A stretch of 64,000 nt of DNA from Diphasiastrum complanatum. Taxonomy: Eukaryota; Streptophyta; Lycopodiopsida; Lycopodiales; Lycopodiaceae. The position numbers and the translations under genes are program-made. Where the stretch lies: the NCBI GenBank assembly GCA_029204225.1, contig CM055104.1:44113148-44177147 (forward strand), read 5' to 3'. The notes beneath the pieces are model-generated. The model worked only from the letters and a program-made list of their open reading frames with translations. It was not told the origin of the DNA and did not search any database. Positions 34,388-44,842 of this stretch are shown here, piece after piece (position 1 is the stretch's first letter; every line of letters starts with the position of its first letter).

Positions 34388-34482
34388 TTTTTTTTACATG
34401 CATCTTTTGGACACCGGAAGGTGCACGTAAAAAAATTTATGTTTTTTACATGCACCTTCCGCCCGGAAGGTGCGTGTAAAAA
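34388..34482. repeat. Two adjacent hairpins sharing one arm sequence
   Basis: The first hairpin (34388-34436) pairs TTTTTTTACATGCATCTTTT with GGAAGGTGCACGTAAAAAAA. The second (34442-34482) pairs TTTTTTACATGCACCTTCCG with CGGAAGGTGCGTGTAAAAAA around a 2-base loop. The four arms are versions of one 20-base sequence. Possible MITE relic or terminator-like structure; function unknown. Confidence 0.7.
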
Positions 34483-34490
34483 AAAAATTA

Positions 34491-35152
34491 CGTCAAAAAA
34501 AAAGAAAGAAAAATGTAAAAATGGAATTCACGGAAGGGAAGGGCCTCGGAGCAGGACCTCCCCCCCCCATATCCTAATATAGTTTTAGTTTTTAACAAAT
34601 TTTTAAGGATTCTAGTAATTCCATTGTTTGACTACGCCGATTTTGAGGGCAATGCCCTCAAGGCTCAAGGCTCAAGCCTCGAGTATGTGAGGGCTTGCAT
34701 TGTAGGTTAACCGTTATTTCATGGTCTTTCATTGAGTTTTGTTCTTAATAATAATGCACGTAGCTGCATGACGAATGACGACGGCTAAAAGGATCAAGCA
34801 TTCGAAATGAAAGCAAATGAATCCGAGGAAGATCAGAACCCAAGGAAGATCAGCATCCATTCTCAATGACCTGACCGACCTCTATCATTGATGATTTGAT
34901 GCTTTGCAGCTTCGTTTGCTATGCCTAGGCTCCTAGCTCGACGAGCCTTCGTTCGGATCCAGACATATATTTCATGTTAGTTCTTGAACTCACAGTACAT
35001 AGTGCTGGATCTTGCAAGATGTGAGGAGCATTCCTGCTTCTGATCAAGCGCGAATCAATTTTCAGAACTTTCTCGTCAGTGTATCAGTCATTTTTTAATA
35101 TAAGAATCATTGTTTTCGCCACTAATTGTTAGCGAAAATGTGTCGATTGCAG
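34491..35152 (+). other. Upstream region of WWE-like gene; no firm exon
   Basis: A C-run lies near 34560. A short ATG frame at 34775 (MTTAKRIKHSK) stops at once, and a nearby frame (MKANESEEDQNPRKIS) stops at about 34870. Either could belong to a 5' exon of the gene at 35153-35651, but no convincing splice chain was found. The segment ends in a good acceptor, TCGATTGCAG. Confidence 0.35.
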
Positions 35153-35651
35153 CCATGTGACGATCCAACCATGGTCGGTGTCTGGTGGCGGGACGACTCT
35201 GAATGGAAGCTGTACAGTAATGTTCATGCGGACATGATTCGCAAGGGCGCGTCTCTGACGGATTGACCGAAGTTGTTCTAGGAAACATCGTCTCTACCAC
35301 ACATCTTATGGGACAAATGTACGTGGCGGACTTAGCGAGGATGAAACAGATCAACATGAGCAGTCGGCAGGAGCGAGATATCAGAATTGTTGAACAAGTA
35401 TGTGTCCCGGTGCAAATACACCATTTGTGCTTCTATTTTTCTTCCAGATTATTTAGAACATGACTTGGAATTTTCAGAAGTGTCGTTTGTAGGTCTATTT
35501 TCTTGAATTGACTTGTCTGTATGACTTGCTGCAGGCCGATAGAATTATCAGAGTGGAGTACATTGATCCTGTAGGCAACGTGCAGCAATATGATCCAGAT
35601 TTGGGTCTTGCACTACTAAGACAAATCATAAATTCGGAAACTGACAGCTAA
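35153..35651 (+). pseudogene. WWE-domain-like gene, 3' exons, one frameshift
   Basis: The exon starting at 35153 after an AG acceptor reads PCDDPTMVGVWWRDDSEWKL, then YSNVHADMIRKGASLTD before a TGA at 35264. A one-base shift at about 35263 reopens it as LTEVVLGNIVSTTHLMGQMY, then VADLARMKQINMSSRQERDI. This fits the WWE pattern: a WW/E start, then Y-x-V-D-L-x-x-M-x-Q-x-N-x-x-x-x-x-R-x-I-R. WWE domains occur in plant RCD1/SRO proteins and some ubiquitin ligases and can bind ADP-ribose-type ligands. The exon ends at 35397 in a GTATGT donor. The 137-base intron ends TTGCTGCAG at 35534, and the last exon reads ADRIIRVEYIDPVGNVQQYD to TAA 35651. The splice is phase 0 and intact. The frameshift may be a true lesion or an assembly error. 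Confidence 0.5.
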
Positions 35652-37374
35652 AGTTTTGAATAGATGTAAATCTAGCTGCCCTTTCAACAGACATTGTGCA
35701 GATACATATCGGCCGTATATTATTTTGAATGTATGAATATGAAAAGGGACTGTCTTGCGGCCTCCTGTATTCGTACAGAACTAGAATTATGTTAGTCTGT
35801 ACGTAAGGATGTACTTTGACCATGATATAATATAAGTGGCCATTTTGTAGCTTTTGCATTTTAAATATTTGAGCAATTGCCCATTTGCTCTTCGAAGAGA
35901 ATGCAAGTGCACCAGCATTGAACATATGCACAATGGCCCATTTGCTTATATTATAGCAAAATGCAAATGCACCAACACGAAATATAAGTAGTCATCTGGC
36001 AAATTCTTTTGTGAATACTTGTAGATGTGCCCTCTAAGATGTTTTGTAACTTACCAAACTAGAATAGAAGTCCAGCCTAATAGACATTTACATCTAAGTT
36101 AAATTTCAATGTTCTAGAAAGCATTGAACATGTATTCTAGTCTTGGAACTTCATCCGATACAATTTGAGGTAGCACAAATTGCCGCATATAACTCAATAC
36201 TCACAAGTTAGAAATAAGGTATGATGCATCCTATGATCATTTGTGGGCTTTTTTATATGGCATACATCACTATCAATTTTTTATTCTCTAGGAAATTGGA
36301 AAAAGCCACACATCTTACATGACAATAAAATTGCTGGCACGTGAAATAAGATATGGTTCAAGGTCAATAGATTTTCTCAAAATAGACTGTAGATTCTAGA
36401 ACATACATGAATTCAGTGTTTTACCAGCTCAGAAAACTTGCTCCTCTATGAGAAGAGCAATGACATATGGAACTTACTCAAGTTGCATGATAAAACCCAA
36501 TATGTAAGCTTCTCTCCTGACAAAATTATAATGAGAGACATTTCTACCTACACAACCTCGTGTTATAAACACTAGCCTGGAGGAAAAAGAATAACTATAG
36601 TACACCTCGAAAACTGGCTACAGTGATCATCATCTTTTCATCCTATCGGCGAAAGGTACACTATGTGCAGGCTAAGCACCAAACTAGATAAAAGTACACC
36701 ATATACATGTACTCCAAAATGCATTCTAAATAATTTGGTTATTAATTGACGATTGTTCAAATTTCAAACTTCAATGGTCCATAAGGAGAATATTTCAGTT
36801 AGTGTTCCATGGCTCTAGGCCAGCCCACCATTGCAGTGTATCCGGGATATGTTAAAAAAGATTAACTGCGACTAGATCAATAGCATATGTGGGACGAACA
36901 AAGCAGCTTCCATGAAATCAATCAAATTTTTTATGTCAATGTGCGCAATAAGAAGAAACTGAAACACATCATCTGAAATCTGATGGTGTAAAGAATCCAT
37001 GACAATGCAGCCAGTACGTTTTCCTATCCAGTTTACTCGTACCTCCTTTTTCTTGTCTCTCTTTCGTTTTACTTCCAGAAAAGGATCTCCATGAAACACT
37101 CTTGGATGATCACTGTTGGACTGTTAATATAAGCAGATCCATAAGAATTCTGTGCAGCTAAAGAGAGTATACTTGATTTGAAAAGAAATACAATCTTCCT
37201 GTTAAGACAAAAAACATGGCTAAATACAAATCTGCATACATATAACTTTGATTTCAGGTCATCATAAAAAATTTGATGAGGTGGCTTTTTCATTTTTTAT
37301 TTGTTTAACGATGACATGGAATTTTCTCCATCATGTCCGATCTATGGCAAAATTTTCACAGACATAATAAGATT
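35652..37374. other. Intergenic; possible weak exon on minus strand
   Basis: Mostly non-coding. On the minus strand a 75-codon frame at 37099-36872 (FHGDPFLEVKRKRDKKKEVR, then VNWIGKRTGCIVMDSLHHQI) has a plausible acceptor upstream and a fairly protein-like composition. No domain was recognised and no partner exons were found, so it is not called as a gene. Confidence 0.3.
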
Positions 37375-38162
37375 TCGCTTTCTTCCCAAAAAGTAGCGAT
37401 GGCGATTAGATTTTTTGGTGAGATTTCCATACATTAGGGAGGTTTTTCAGAGTGATATTCAAAGTCTGTTAGGCGCCATTGTTTCATCTATTCCACCAGT
37501 TTTTCAATTGCGGAAAGCAACAGAAAAACATTGAGAAATTGGAAGCTGCATCTTCCACAAAATATAGCAATTGCTGTCAGATGTTTTGGTGAAATTTTCC
37601 TCCATTAGAGAGGTTTTTAAGAGTTATATTTGAAGCCTGTTAAACAATATTGTTTCACATGTTCCACATCTTCTCAATTGCAAAATGCAACACAAAAATA
37701 TAGAGAAATTGGAAATTGTTGCTGCCCCCAAGTATAGTTGTTGTCAGATGTTTTGGTGAGCTTTCCACACCTTACAGAGGTTTTTGAGAGTGATCTTCGA
37801 AGCCGGCTAAGCGCCATCGTTTCATTTGTTCTGGATTTCTTTCAATCCCTTAAAGAATACGAAAACATTGAAGAATCAGAAGTTGTTGTTTTCACAAAAT
37901 ACAACAATTGTTGTTAGATGTTTTGGTGTTTTCATCCGTAAGACAGATCGATTATAGCGATCTTCCAAGACAGTTAGGCGCTACTTGTTCATATGTTCCA
38001 CGGCCTTTTTAATCTCTTAAAGAAGTACAAAACATTGAGAAATTGGAAGTTGCAATTTTTCCTAAGTATGGCAATTGATATCAGATGTTTTGATGTCTTC
38101 ATCCGTAAGAGAGGTGCCTCATAGCGATCTCCCAAGACAGTTAGGCGACATCTGTTCATCTG
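37375..38162. repeat. Tandem repeat of about 168 bp, 4.6 copies
   Basis: Units start near 37391, 37561, 37731, 37896 and 38061, spaced 170, 170, 165 and 165 bases. Each has the landmarks ATAGCAATTG-like, CAGATGTTTTGGTG, TTAGAGAGGTTTTT-like, CTGTTAGGCGCCAT-like, GTTTCATCTGTTCCAC-like and ACATTGAGAAATTGGAAG. The last copy is partial. Copies are diverged. The period is near nucleosome length. Confidence 0.85.
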
Positions 38163-38879
38163 AAAATATAGCAATGTTCGTATCTTCCTGACACACCAGG
38201 CTTTTCCACCAATGGATTCCTCTAGATACTTTCAGATCCTGACACATTGACCCTCATTAGGCAGTAGATTTCAGCCAAGAGTTAGAAATTGAAACACACT
38301 TGCTTTGGCTACCAGAACATAACATAAACCCTAAACCCTAACATAATGCCATGAAATATGCAGTCCGCCATACCCTGCAAAAGCTCTCAAAGCCCGTGTT
38401 TCCATACCCCCTTCTTTGCTGCATAGATCTGAACTTAATTCAGCAATTCAAGCAATGTTGGACTGGACTTCTTCCTCAAAATGGATTCTGCTCTCAATTC
38501 AATCTTGTCCTTGTCTTCTTTCTACTGTGAAAAGAATGATTCCTAGATGAAAGAGTCGAAGTCCAGGTTTTCTTATCTTCCACTACAAACCGGCAGACTT
38601 CTTGTTCGCAAATGACTTTGAAAGCCGTATGTTCAAGAACTATCCTTCAACTTACGTGTTCTGGCTTCATGTAGTATAGGATGACACCCATGTTTTCCTC
38701 CTATTTCAGTAGCACATCAAAGGAAGTTAAAAGGACAACAGGTTATTGCCACAAGCATAAAAAAATGACAAAGAGGAATCCATGTGTTTCTAGGAAACAC
38801 CATTCACCTAACCTCTGGAGGGAGCCAGCCGTGGGGCAACGACCCTTCTAAATCCAAGTTTGGGATCCACCTTCATTCC
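38163..38879 (+). promoter_or_regulatory. Intergenic stretch with telobox pair
   Basis: Contains AAACCCTAAACCCTAAC at 38326-38342, two copies of the plant telobox/interstitial telomere motif. Such motifs are common in promoters of translation-related plant genes. It is about 550 bases upstream of the small ORF at 38880. No other feature recognised. Confidence 0.4.
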
Positions 38880-39068
38880 ATGCAAGCAAAGTTGCAAAAG
38901 AGATTCACATCGAAATCTTCCAATAATAAACACGATACAACTCGCCAACTAGTGGTAGAGCAAGAGGAGGAGGAAGCAAGGCGTCGTCCAAGCGGAAGTG
39001 CCAGGGACATGACGATGGCGATGGCGATTCTCAAAAAATACTTAAGAGGAAAGGGATCGAAAGCGTGA
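38880..39068 (+). CDS. Small basic/acidic ORF of unknown function
   Basis: 62 codons from ATG 38880 to TGA 39068. The same frame is open upstream to about 38784, but that part has no ATG and could be an exon after an AG. The product starts MQAKLQKRFTSKSSNNKHD, has an acidic run VVEQEEEEARRRPSG, and ends in a possible amphipathic helix RDMTMAMAILKKYLRGKG. No signal peptide or membrane segment. No family recognised. It is listed because it lies in non-transposon sequence, downstream of a telobox, with balanced composition; it could still be chance. Confidence 0.35.
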   Translation: MQAKLQKRFTSKSSNNKHDTTRQLVVEQEEEEARRRPSGSARDMTMAMAILKKYLRGKGSKA

Positions 39069-39229
39069 TGATCCATACATCATTATCATCATCATCCACA
39101 AAAATGGACACACAAAATGAGAAGAAATCCGAAAAAGCGTTATGCCAGGAGTATGTAGCTCTCCAAAGGCTCGATCCATCGCGGAGAATGGAGCAGCATC
39201 AAGCAACCTTAGCCAGGTCTAAGATCTAA
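39069..39229. other. No feature recognised
   Basis: Short non-coding stretch between the small ORF and an LTR remnant. Confidence 0.4.
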
Positions 39230-39780
39230 GATAATGGCATCAACAACAGGAGGTGTGAAGAAAATCAGATCACAAAGACCTAATTATGCCCTTTGATCTT
39301 TGGCTAAAGTGGAAAGCACGTCTAGCACCATAAGAATGAATGAGAGAAGAATGAGATAGATGAAATGCTCCCACGCTTGTATCTTATTTATATCATCCCT
39401 TTTCCCTATTTGGATGCTGTTACTCAAACTTATTAACTTATGGAAGTTTCTAGATCTCTTCCAAACCCTAGATCTAAAAAGACTAGATTCAATGCACATG
39501 AATAAGCCAATTACAATAGGTCTATATGCTATCTTATCATCATGCCTAACTTGCCAAAAATAGTAAAATCCACTATTCTTAAGCCTTATTAACTTTGTAA
39601 ATTCTATCTCTAAGTTTAAAATGCATATTGGCCTCAAACATGCCAAATAAACTCAACATGAAAAATCTTAAACTATTTGACAATTTTTTATACTCCCTCT
39701 TCAACTAGGTTTACCAAACAAATTTGATCCAACTTCAAAATGATCTCCATTCTAAGAACAGACCTTCTTTTTATGGTTTT
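39230..39780 (-). repeat. Divergent A-like 3' LTR, PPT and RNase H stub
   Basis: On the minus strand the frame at about 39780-39705 ends in LKLDQICLVNLVEEGV, matching the RNase H C-terminus of family A (SMLKLVEEGV). It is followed by a GAAGAGGGAG polypurine tract (39691-39706) and an LTR-like sequence (39690 to about 39230). That sequence shares the layout but only parts of the text of family A LTRs, so it is a subfamily. The low boundary is uncertain. Confidence 0.6.
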
Positions 39781-40399
39781 ATAATAGCTTTCATAATTGA
39801 TATAGAGAATAGTGTCGACATTGGATGATTCACTATTTCTTACATCAATTTTACATATCAAGATGTAACTAGAACAGAAGAATCGAATAGAATGTAAATG
39901 CAATGATTTCTCCATGCTTCCAACTTTGAACTCTTTGGAAAATAACAGCAAACAAACAATAAATGTGATTAATCAACCAATGCTTACATGTCTCCTCCAT
40001 CTTTGTCCTGCCTTGATATGTCTCCACCAAGAAAAATCATGAATGAGCCTCCATCTCCATCTTGCCATCAGATATCATCATCACTTGATGGCTTGCTTGA
40101 CCATGAATGAGTGATATAATGAGCCTCTATTAGCTTCATTTCCATCAGCAAAACCAGTCAAGAATGCTAGTACAACTCCAACATCAAAATGATGCAAAAC
40201 AATGTAACTAGTTTCACCATATCATGACAATTTGCACACATTCACATGAAATTGCTCCCTTTAAGATCAACCTCTTGATCTTCCACTTGAACATCAAACT
40301 CATTGAACAAAACTTCTTTTCCAGATCCATTAGTTGCTTCCATTCCGTGAAAACCAACATCCACTTGCATATCTTCATCTACACAAAGAGATGAATCGA
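39780..40399 (-). pseudogene. Recurrent non-pol segment, copy 2
   Basis: The 39798-40258 part closely matches 21475-21960. The high end (40380-40260, minus) reads DEDMQVDVGFHGMEA, then VLFNEFDVQVEDQEVDLKG, which corresponds to the start of copy 3 (AMQVDGCYLAV, then LLNDFDGQVEDQEVDLKAL). The middle is deleted relative to copies 1 and 3. It lies directly upstream (minus strand) of the RNase H stub, in the place of RT-RNase H. Confidence 0.55.
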
Positions 40400-40803
40400 T
40401 GTGAAAGATTTCAGATCCTTAAGATACAATCTACTTGAATGATCTTTGGTTAGAAAGAGAAATACACTACCAATCTCACCAATGTAGAAAAATCAGCATC
40501 TACACACAATTTGAGATGCAAACACTAATAGAGCTTGATCAAACTTGAGTGAAATGATTATGTACTATTGCTGTCCATACAAAACCAGCAAGCTACTGTA
40601 TTTCACACGTGTGGATCCAAAAATAACAAATATAGATCATTCTACACATAGAATTGCAAGCAATCACCAAGATAGTGCACCAATGGATAGTAGAACCCAA
40701 GAGGACCATGTATAAGCATGAAATGAGATAGAGAAGAGAGAAGATTACTCTATCCACGAGTTACATCCTTTTATAGCTGGTCCAAACCCTATTTGGCCAC
40801 TTG
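40400..40803 (-). repeat. Family A LTR fragment (R-U5 side)
   Basis: From TGTGAAAGATTTCAGATCC at 40400 to ...TATTTGGCCACTTG at about 40803, matching the low-coordinate 400 bases of 43227-43876. It includes the TATA box (TATAAAAGG, 40767-40774) and an intact G-box CACACGTGTGG near 40609. It is joined on both sides to the recurrent non-pol segment and has no primer binding site next to it. Confidence 0.75.
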
Positions 40804-41347
40804 CCTCAAGATACCATCATACCTTGATGACTTGACCATGAATGAGTGACATAATGAACCTCCAATAGCTTCATTTCCATCAGCAAAACCAGCCAAGAAT
40901 GCTAGTACAAAACCAACATCAAACCAATGTAGCTAGTTTTACCATATCTTGACAATTTGCACACATCCACATGAAATTGCTCAAACATGAGATAGAACAG
41001 GTAAAGTAAATTGAACAACACTTCCTTGCTTCTCCTTTGATCTTACTTGAGTCTTCAATATGCTGTAAAAATAGATCCATAACACCTTTTCCAATTACCT
41101 CTCTTTTTATGCTCTTGACTAGCTCCAAATTGCCACCTTCCCTTTTGACTAGTTGAAGCGCTTTGAGATCAACTTCTTGATCTTCAACTTGACCATCAAA
41201 GTCATTGAGCAAACTTTGTTTTCCAATACTTGATTTTACAGCAAGATAACATCCATCCACTTGCATAGCTCCATGTACACAAGAAGATCCTCCAAAAGAT
41301 GTTCCATTCTTCATAAGAGCTTGATACTCAAGATCCATTGTTTGAAT
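40804..41347 (-). pseudogene. Recurrent non-pol segment, copy 3, fused to RT start
   Basis: One frame (41338-40919) starts with the copia RT opening MDLEYQALMKNGT and then changes to non-pol sequence: SFGGSSCVHGAMQVDGCYLA, DFDGQVEDQEVDLKALQLVK, GVMDLFLQHIEDSSKIKGEA. It then ends in a region equivalent to copy 1. In the intact family RT, NGT is followed by WRLVELP. The junction keeps the reading frame, so the ancestral element could have made a gag-protease-RT-start product ending in this segment. No family was recognised. It continues in other frames to about 40804. Confidence 0.6.
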
Positions 41348-41632
41348 CTACTCCTCTTCTTTCCTTGCTTGATCTACACTTGTAGGCTCATCCAAAGAGG
41401 CTAGGAAAGCAACATAATTTCCAAAAACTACTTGCTTACTCTTTTGATCATATGTGAGCCTTGGAGGTACTTGTCTTTCTCTTGATGTTCTCCTTGGCTT
41501 TTGACTTGATGAAGGTCCATCATCACCACCATCCGGGGGGAATAAACAAGACATCCTCCAAATGAACATTCCTATTTGTAGAGAGAGAAATAGGAACTGT
41601 GCCAATCCCTTTGATTGCACACTCACCATCAT
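41348..41632 (-). pseudogene. Copia family A linker before RT
   Basis: Encodes the Ser/Lys/Arg-rich stretch DGPSSSQKPRRTSRERQVPP, then RLTYDQKSKQVVFGNYVAFL, the known integrase-RT linker of this family (compare 16690-16830 and 47529-47600). The integrase itself is missing between protease (41523) and this linker, another internal deletion. Confidence 0.7.
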
Positions 41633-41963
41633 TGGTCGTGTAGATCACCCTCTTGTCATCTCCATATGCCAACAAAGAAGTGAAGTACTCTTTGTGAAAG
41701 GTCATGTGAGAACTTGCTCCACTATCAATCCACGAAGGATCTAGATCTCCATCATTAGAAAGCATAGATGAAGACATCACAAAAGCATCATCATTTGCAT
41801 CTTGAACATCCAAACCATCCTCATCAAGAGTAAGATTACCTTGTTTGTCTCCTTGATCTCTCTTCTTCTTGTAGCACTCACTTGCAAAGTGGGCTTTGAT
41901 GCCACAATAGAAGCACTTGAGCTTTGATCTATCCTTCTTTTTGCCACTTGAAGAAGCATCCAT
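41523..41963 (-). pseudogene. Copia family A zinc knuckle and protease
   Basis: Zinc knuckle CFYCGIKAHFASEC near residue 18, an acidic linker, then DPSWIDSGASSHMTFHKEYF with the catalytic D-S-G, and VHLEDVLFIPPGWW, where the conserved VLFIP ends abruptly in a non-homologous join. The knuckle has Ala where Gly is usual before His. The frame is otherwise open. Confidence 0.85.
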
Positions 41964-41976
41964 TTGATCTTGCCCT

Positions 41977-42626
41977 TTAGACCACTTGCTTTTGGTTTTG
42001 CCCTTGAATTTGCCCTATAGCATCCTCTTGAAGTGTTGATGTAGATCCACCTCTTGCTTGAAGCCTATATTCCTCATTGATCAAGATCTCTTGAAGATCC
42101 ATCAAACTTGGCAAAGTCTTTTGAATAGCAATACTTTGAACAATGTTAGCATGAGCATCCAACAAGCCATTAAGAATCACTTGAATAAGCTCTCCTTAAT
42201 GCTTTCATCTATGCAAGCTAACTCATCATTCAATGCTTTCATTCTCAAAACAAAAGTACTTAGACTTTCTTCATTCTTTTGCAAACAAGAAAAGATTTGC
42301 CTTCTAAGAGTCAACACTCTAGAAGTAGACTTGGATTCATAAAGCTTCTTCAATGAATTCCAAGCTTCCAAAGATGATGTGCACTTACCAGCTTCCTTGA
42401 GAAGTTCATTGGTAACATTCATCTTTATCATGTGTAGAGCCTTCTTGGCCCTCTTGTCATACCTCAATTGATCTTGTTGTGTTGCTGGTCTCTCCTGCAA
42501 ACCTATAACAATATCCAAAACATCATTCATCTCAAGAAGTGACTCCATCCTCACTTTCCACAATGAATAGCTACTTGAGGTAAGCCTATCATTGGCTTCC
42601 AACATGACTCCAATTGAGGTTGCCAT
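41977..42626 (-). pseudogene. Copia family A gag
   Basis: Starts at ATG 42626 (MATSIGVMLEANDRLTSSSY, SLWKVRMESLLEMNDVLDIV), followed by KRAKKALHMIKMNVTNELLK, RRQIFSCLQKNEESLSTFVL and ACIDESIKESLF. The frame shifts at about 42180 and continues as MILNGLLDAHANIVQSIAIQ to 41977. It is the best-preserved gag N-terminus of this family in the window. Stops and shifts are few. Confidence 0.88.
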
Positions 42627-43214
42627 GTAGCAATGAACTGATCTTCTCTTTCAACTTGCTTCAATGCACAAAGCACTCCTTTGAAAAACAACAAATGCTT
42701 TCAAAAGAAATCACCAAGATCTGAAACTATCTCACAAATTCTCTTCTAGCACTTATCCAAGCAAATCAACACATAAAATCATGGAATCTTGATCAACCTA
42801 TGATCTATCCTCAATCTAGTGACTTTTGCCACTTCCTAAGATTGAAACACACTCAAATGAAGTCCAGCAACCTCACTATCTAGAGATCCAATCAAAATTA
42901 GGGTTTTGACAAAATCACAAAAAATTGACTATTCCAAATGTACATGCAAATGCTGAAAATTTGATATGCAATCTATAAGCCACCACTTAGGCTGAACCAA
43001 TGATCCAAAAATCGGCCAAACCCAATATGTGAATTCAAAAATTGAAATTGAACAAGTATATTGACCTATTTAGTGTTTTAATCTACAAAAGATCCAATCT
43101 ACAAAAGCAAAAAATTCAATTTTGGTGTAGAATCCTCTCTAGCATGCTCTAGACTTGATATCTTCACCAAATCATTGATAGATCTGATTTCCTCCTTCAG
43201 AACCTGAAACACAA
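42627..43214 (-). other. Family A leader
   Basis: Non-coding stretch between gag and primer binding site, clearly matching 54223-54810 and, inverted, 55566-56156. Confidence 0.7.
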
Positions 43215-43876
43215 GCTCTGATACCATGTGAAAGATTTCAGATCCTTAAGATCCAATCTACTTGAATGATCTTTGGTTAGAAAGAGAAATACACTACCAA
43301 TCTCACCAATGTAAAAAAATCAGCATCTACACACAATTTGAGATGCAAACACTAATAGAACTTGATCAAACTTGAATGAAATGATTATGTACTATTGCTG
43401 TCCATACAAAACCAGCAAGCTACTATATTTCACACGTGTGGATCCAAAAATATCAGATATAGATAATTCTACACATAGAATTGCAAGCAATCACCAAGAT
43501 AGTGCACCAATGGATAGTAGAACCCAAGAGAACCATGTATAAGCATGAAATGAGATAGAGAAGAGAGAAGATTACTCTCTCCATGAGTTACATCCTTTTA
43601 TAATAGGTCCAAATTCTATTTGGCCACTTGGATTTCCCACCAAAATGCTAACCCTACTAATTTTGGGTCTAGATTCAATGTACCCAACCTATTCAAATTG
43701 AATCTACTCAAACTCGCATTCTATCTTTCCCACACTTTCAAAAAGTATTTATTCAAATGAAATTTAGACTAATGAACTTTGAAAAGTCAACCTCTAAGTC
43801 TAAAACAAGTTTTGGCCTCAATATGCCAAATATGAAAATATTGCAAAATGTGATGAAACTAGTTGAATCTTTCACA
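43215..43876 (-). repeat. Family A primer binding site and complete 5' LTR
   Basis: GCTCTGATACCA at 43215-43226 (perfect), then a 650-bp LTR at 43227-43876 from TGTGAAAGATTTCAG to TTGAATCTTTCACA. This is the best reference copy of the family LTR. It has an intact G-box palindrome CACACGTGTGG near 43431. Confidence 0.9.
43594..43602 (-). promoter_or_regulatory. TATA box of family A LTR
   Basis: TATAAAAGG on the minus strand. The same site is conserved at about 20406-20414, 40767-40774 and 45209-45216 and is slightly altered (TATAAAAGAA) near 55190. It is followed by a conserved ATGTAACTCATGG tract that would hold the start of transcription. Confidence 0.65.
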
Positions 43877-44389
43877 ACCAAAACATGTGAGAAAAGCAAA
43901 GTTTGTACCTTCAACTTGCTTACCCTTCTCATCATATGTAAGCCTAGATGGCTTTTGTCTTTCCCTTTAGGGTCTTGTTAGAACTTGACTTGGAGAGGCA
44001 ATTCCACCATCACCATCCAAAGAACCATCTTCATGTCAAAGATCTTTCTAGTAGTATAGTTAGCTATTTGCAAGCAATCAACAGTCACACATATAATCAG
44101 AAAGAGAGATCACTCCACAACCCAAGAGAACACTTTTCAAACTATATTCACCAAAAAACCAAAGAGTACATATAGACAATATTATTTTGGAGGGGCACCG
44201 CTGCATGGTGTTACGGTCTCCATTATAGGACGTGTGTCCTGACTCTACTCAGTATGTACCATCAAACTGGCACACATGCAGACTGTTACATAAACTGGAA
44301 AAAACTTGAAAACATTGTTAAAACAGGAAATAGTCATGGAACTATAAGAGAAACTCGGGCTTACATATTCTAATGCTTTCCCTTAAGCC
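43877..44389 (-). other. Linker remnant and possible LTR of copia F
   Basis: 43877-44035 shows the family A integrase-RT linker in minus frames (TYDEKGKQ-like). 44036-44370 is non-coding; a minus-strand TGTAAGCCCGAG at about 44365 directly after a purine-rich AGGGAAAGCATTAGAA could be the start of the 3' LTR of element F. Its other end was not found. Confidence 0.4.
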
Positions 44390-44720
44390 CTAGTTTATCT
44401 TTGTTACAAAGAGCTTTTCTCTAAAAAACTCAAACTTATCAGTACTTAAAGATTTAGTAAGCATATCAGCTAACTGTTCTTATGTCTTACAATGCACTAC
44501 ATATATTTCATTAGATAACAACTCCTCTCTATTGAAATGATATTTAATCTCTATATGCTTTGTGCATGCATGAAATATAGGATTTTTAGCTAGATGTATA
44601 GCGATCTGGCTATCACATCTGATTACAATAGGCTTACTTTACGGAAATCCACTGTCTTCTAACATTCTTCTTAGCCAAACTGCTTCTTGTGTAGTTGAAC
44701 ATAATGCTTTGTGTTGAAAA
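44390..44720 (-). pseudogene. Copia F RNase H C-terminal fragment
   Basis: The minus frame reads TQEAVWLRRMLEDSGFP, IVIRCDSQIAIHLAKNPIF, KHIEIKYHFNREELL and QLADMLTKSLSTDKFEFF, the RNase H C-terminus of a copia family different from A, B and E. Two stops (TAA near 44640, TAA near 44485) interrupt it. It is followed by a polypurine-like tract. Confidence 0.8.
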
Positions 44721-44842
44721 TCAAAAAGCCATCTATCTTGACTTTTGGGGTTTGATGGAATTTACACCATGCATGCAAATTTACAACTTGACAATGCCAA
44801 ATTTGGGCTAGTAGAAACTTGAGCCACTACACATGCATAATG

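Noticed and set aside
36872-37099. 75-codon minus-strand frame as a host exon
   Set aside because: Plausible composition but no recognised domain and no consistent splice chain.
44838-44842. TAATG left of the 44843 LTR matching TAATG right of the 20686 LTR as a target duplication
   Set aside because: The two LTRs belong to different elements 24 kb apart with other elements between; the match is probably chance.
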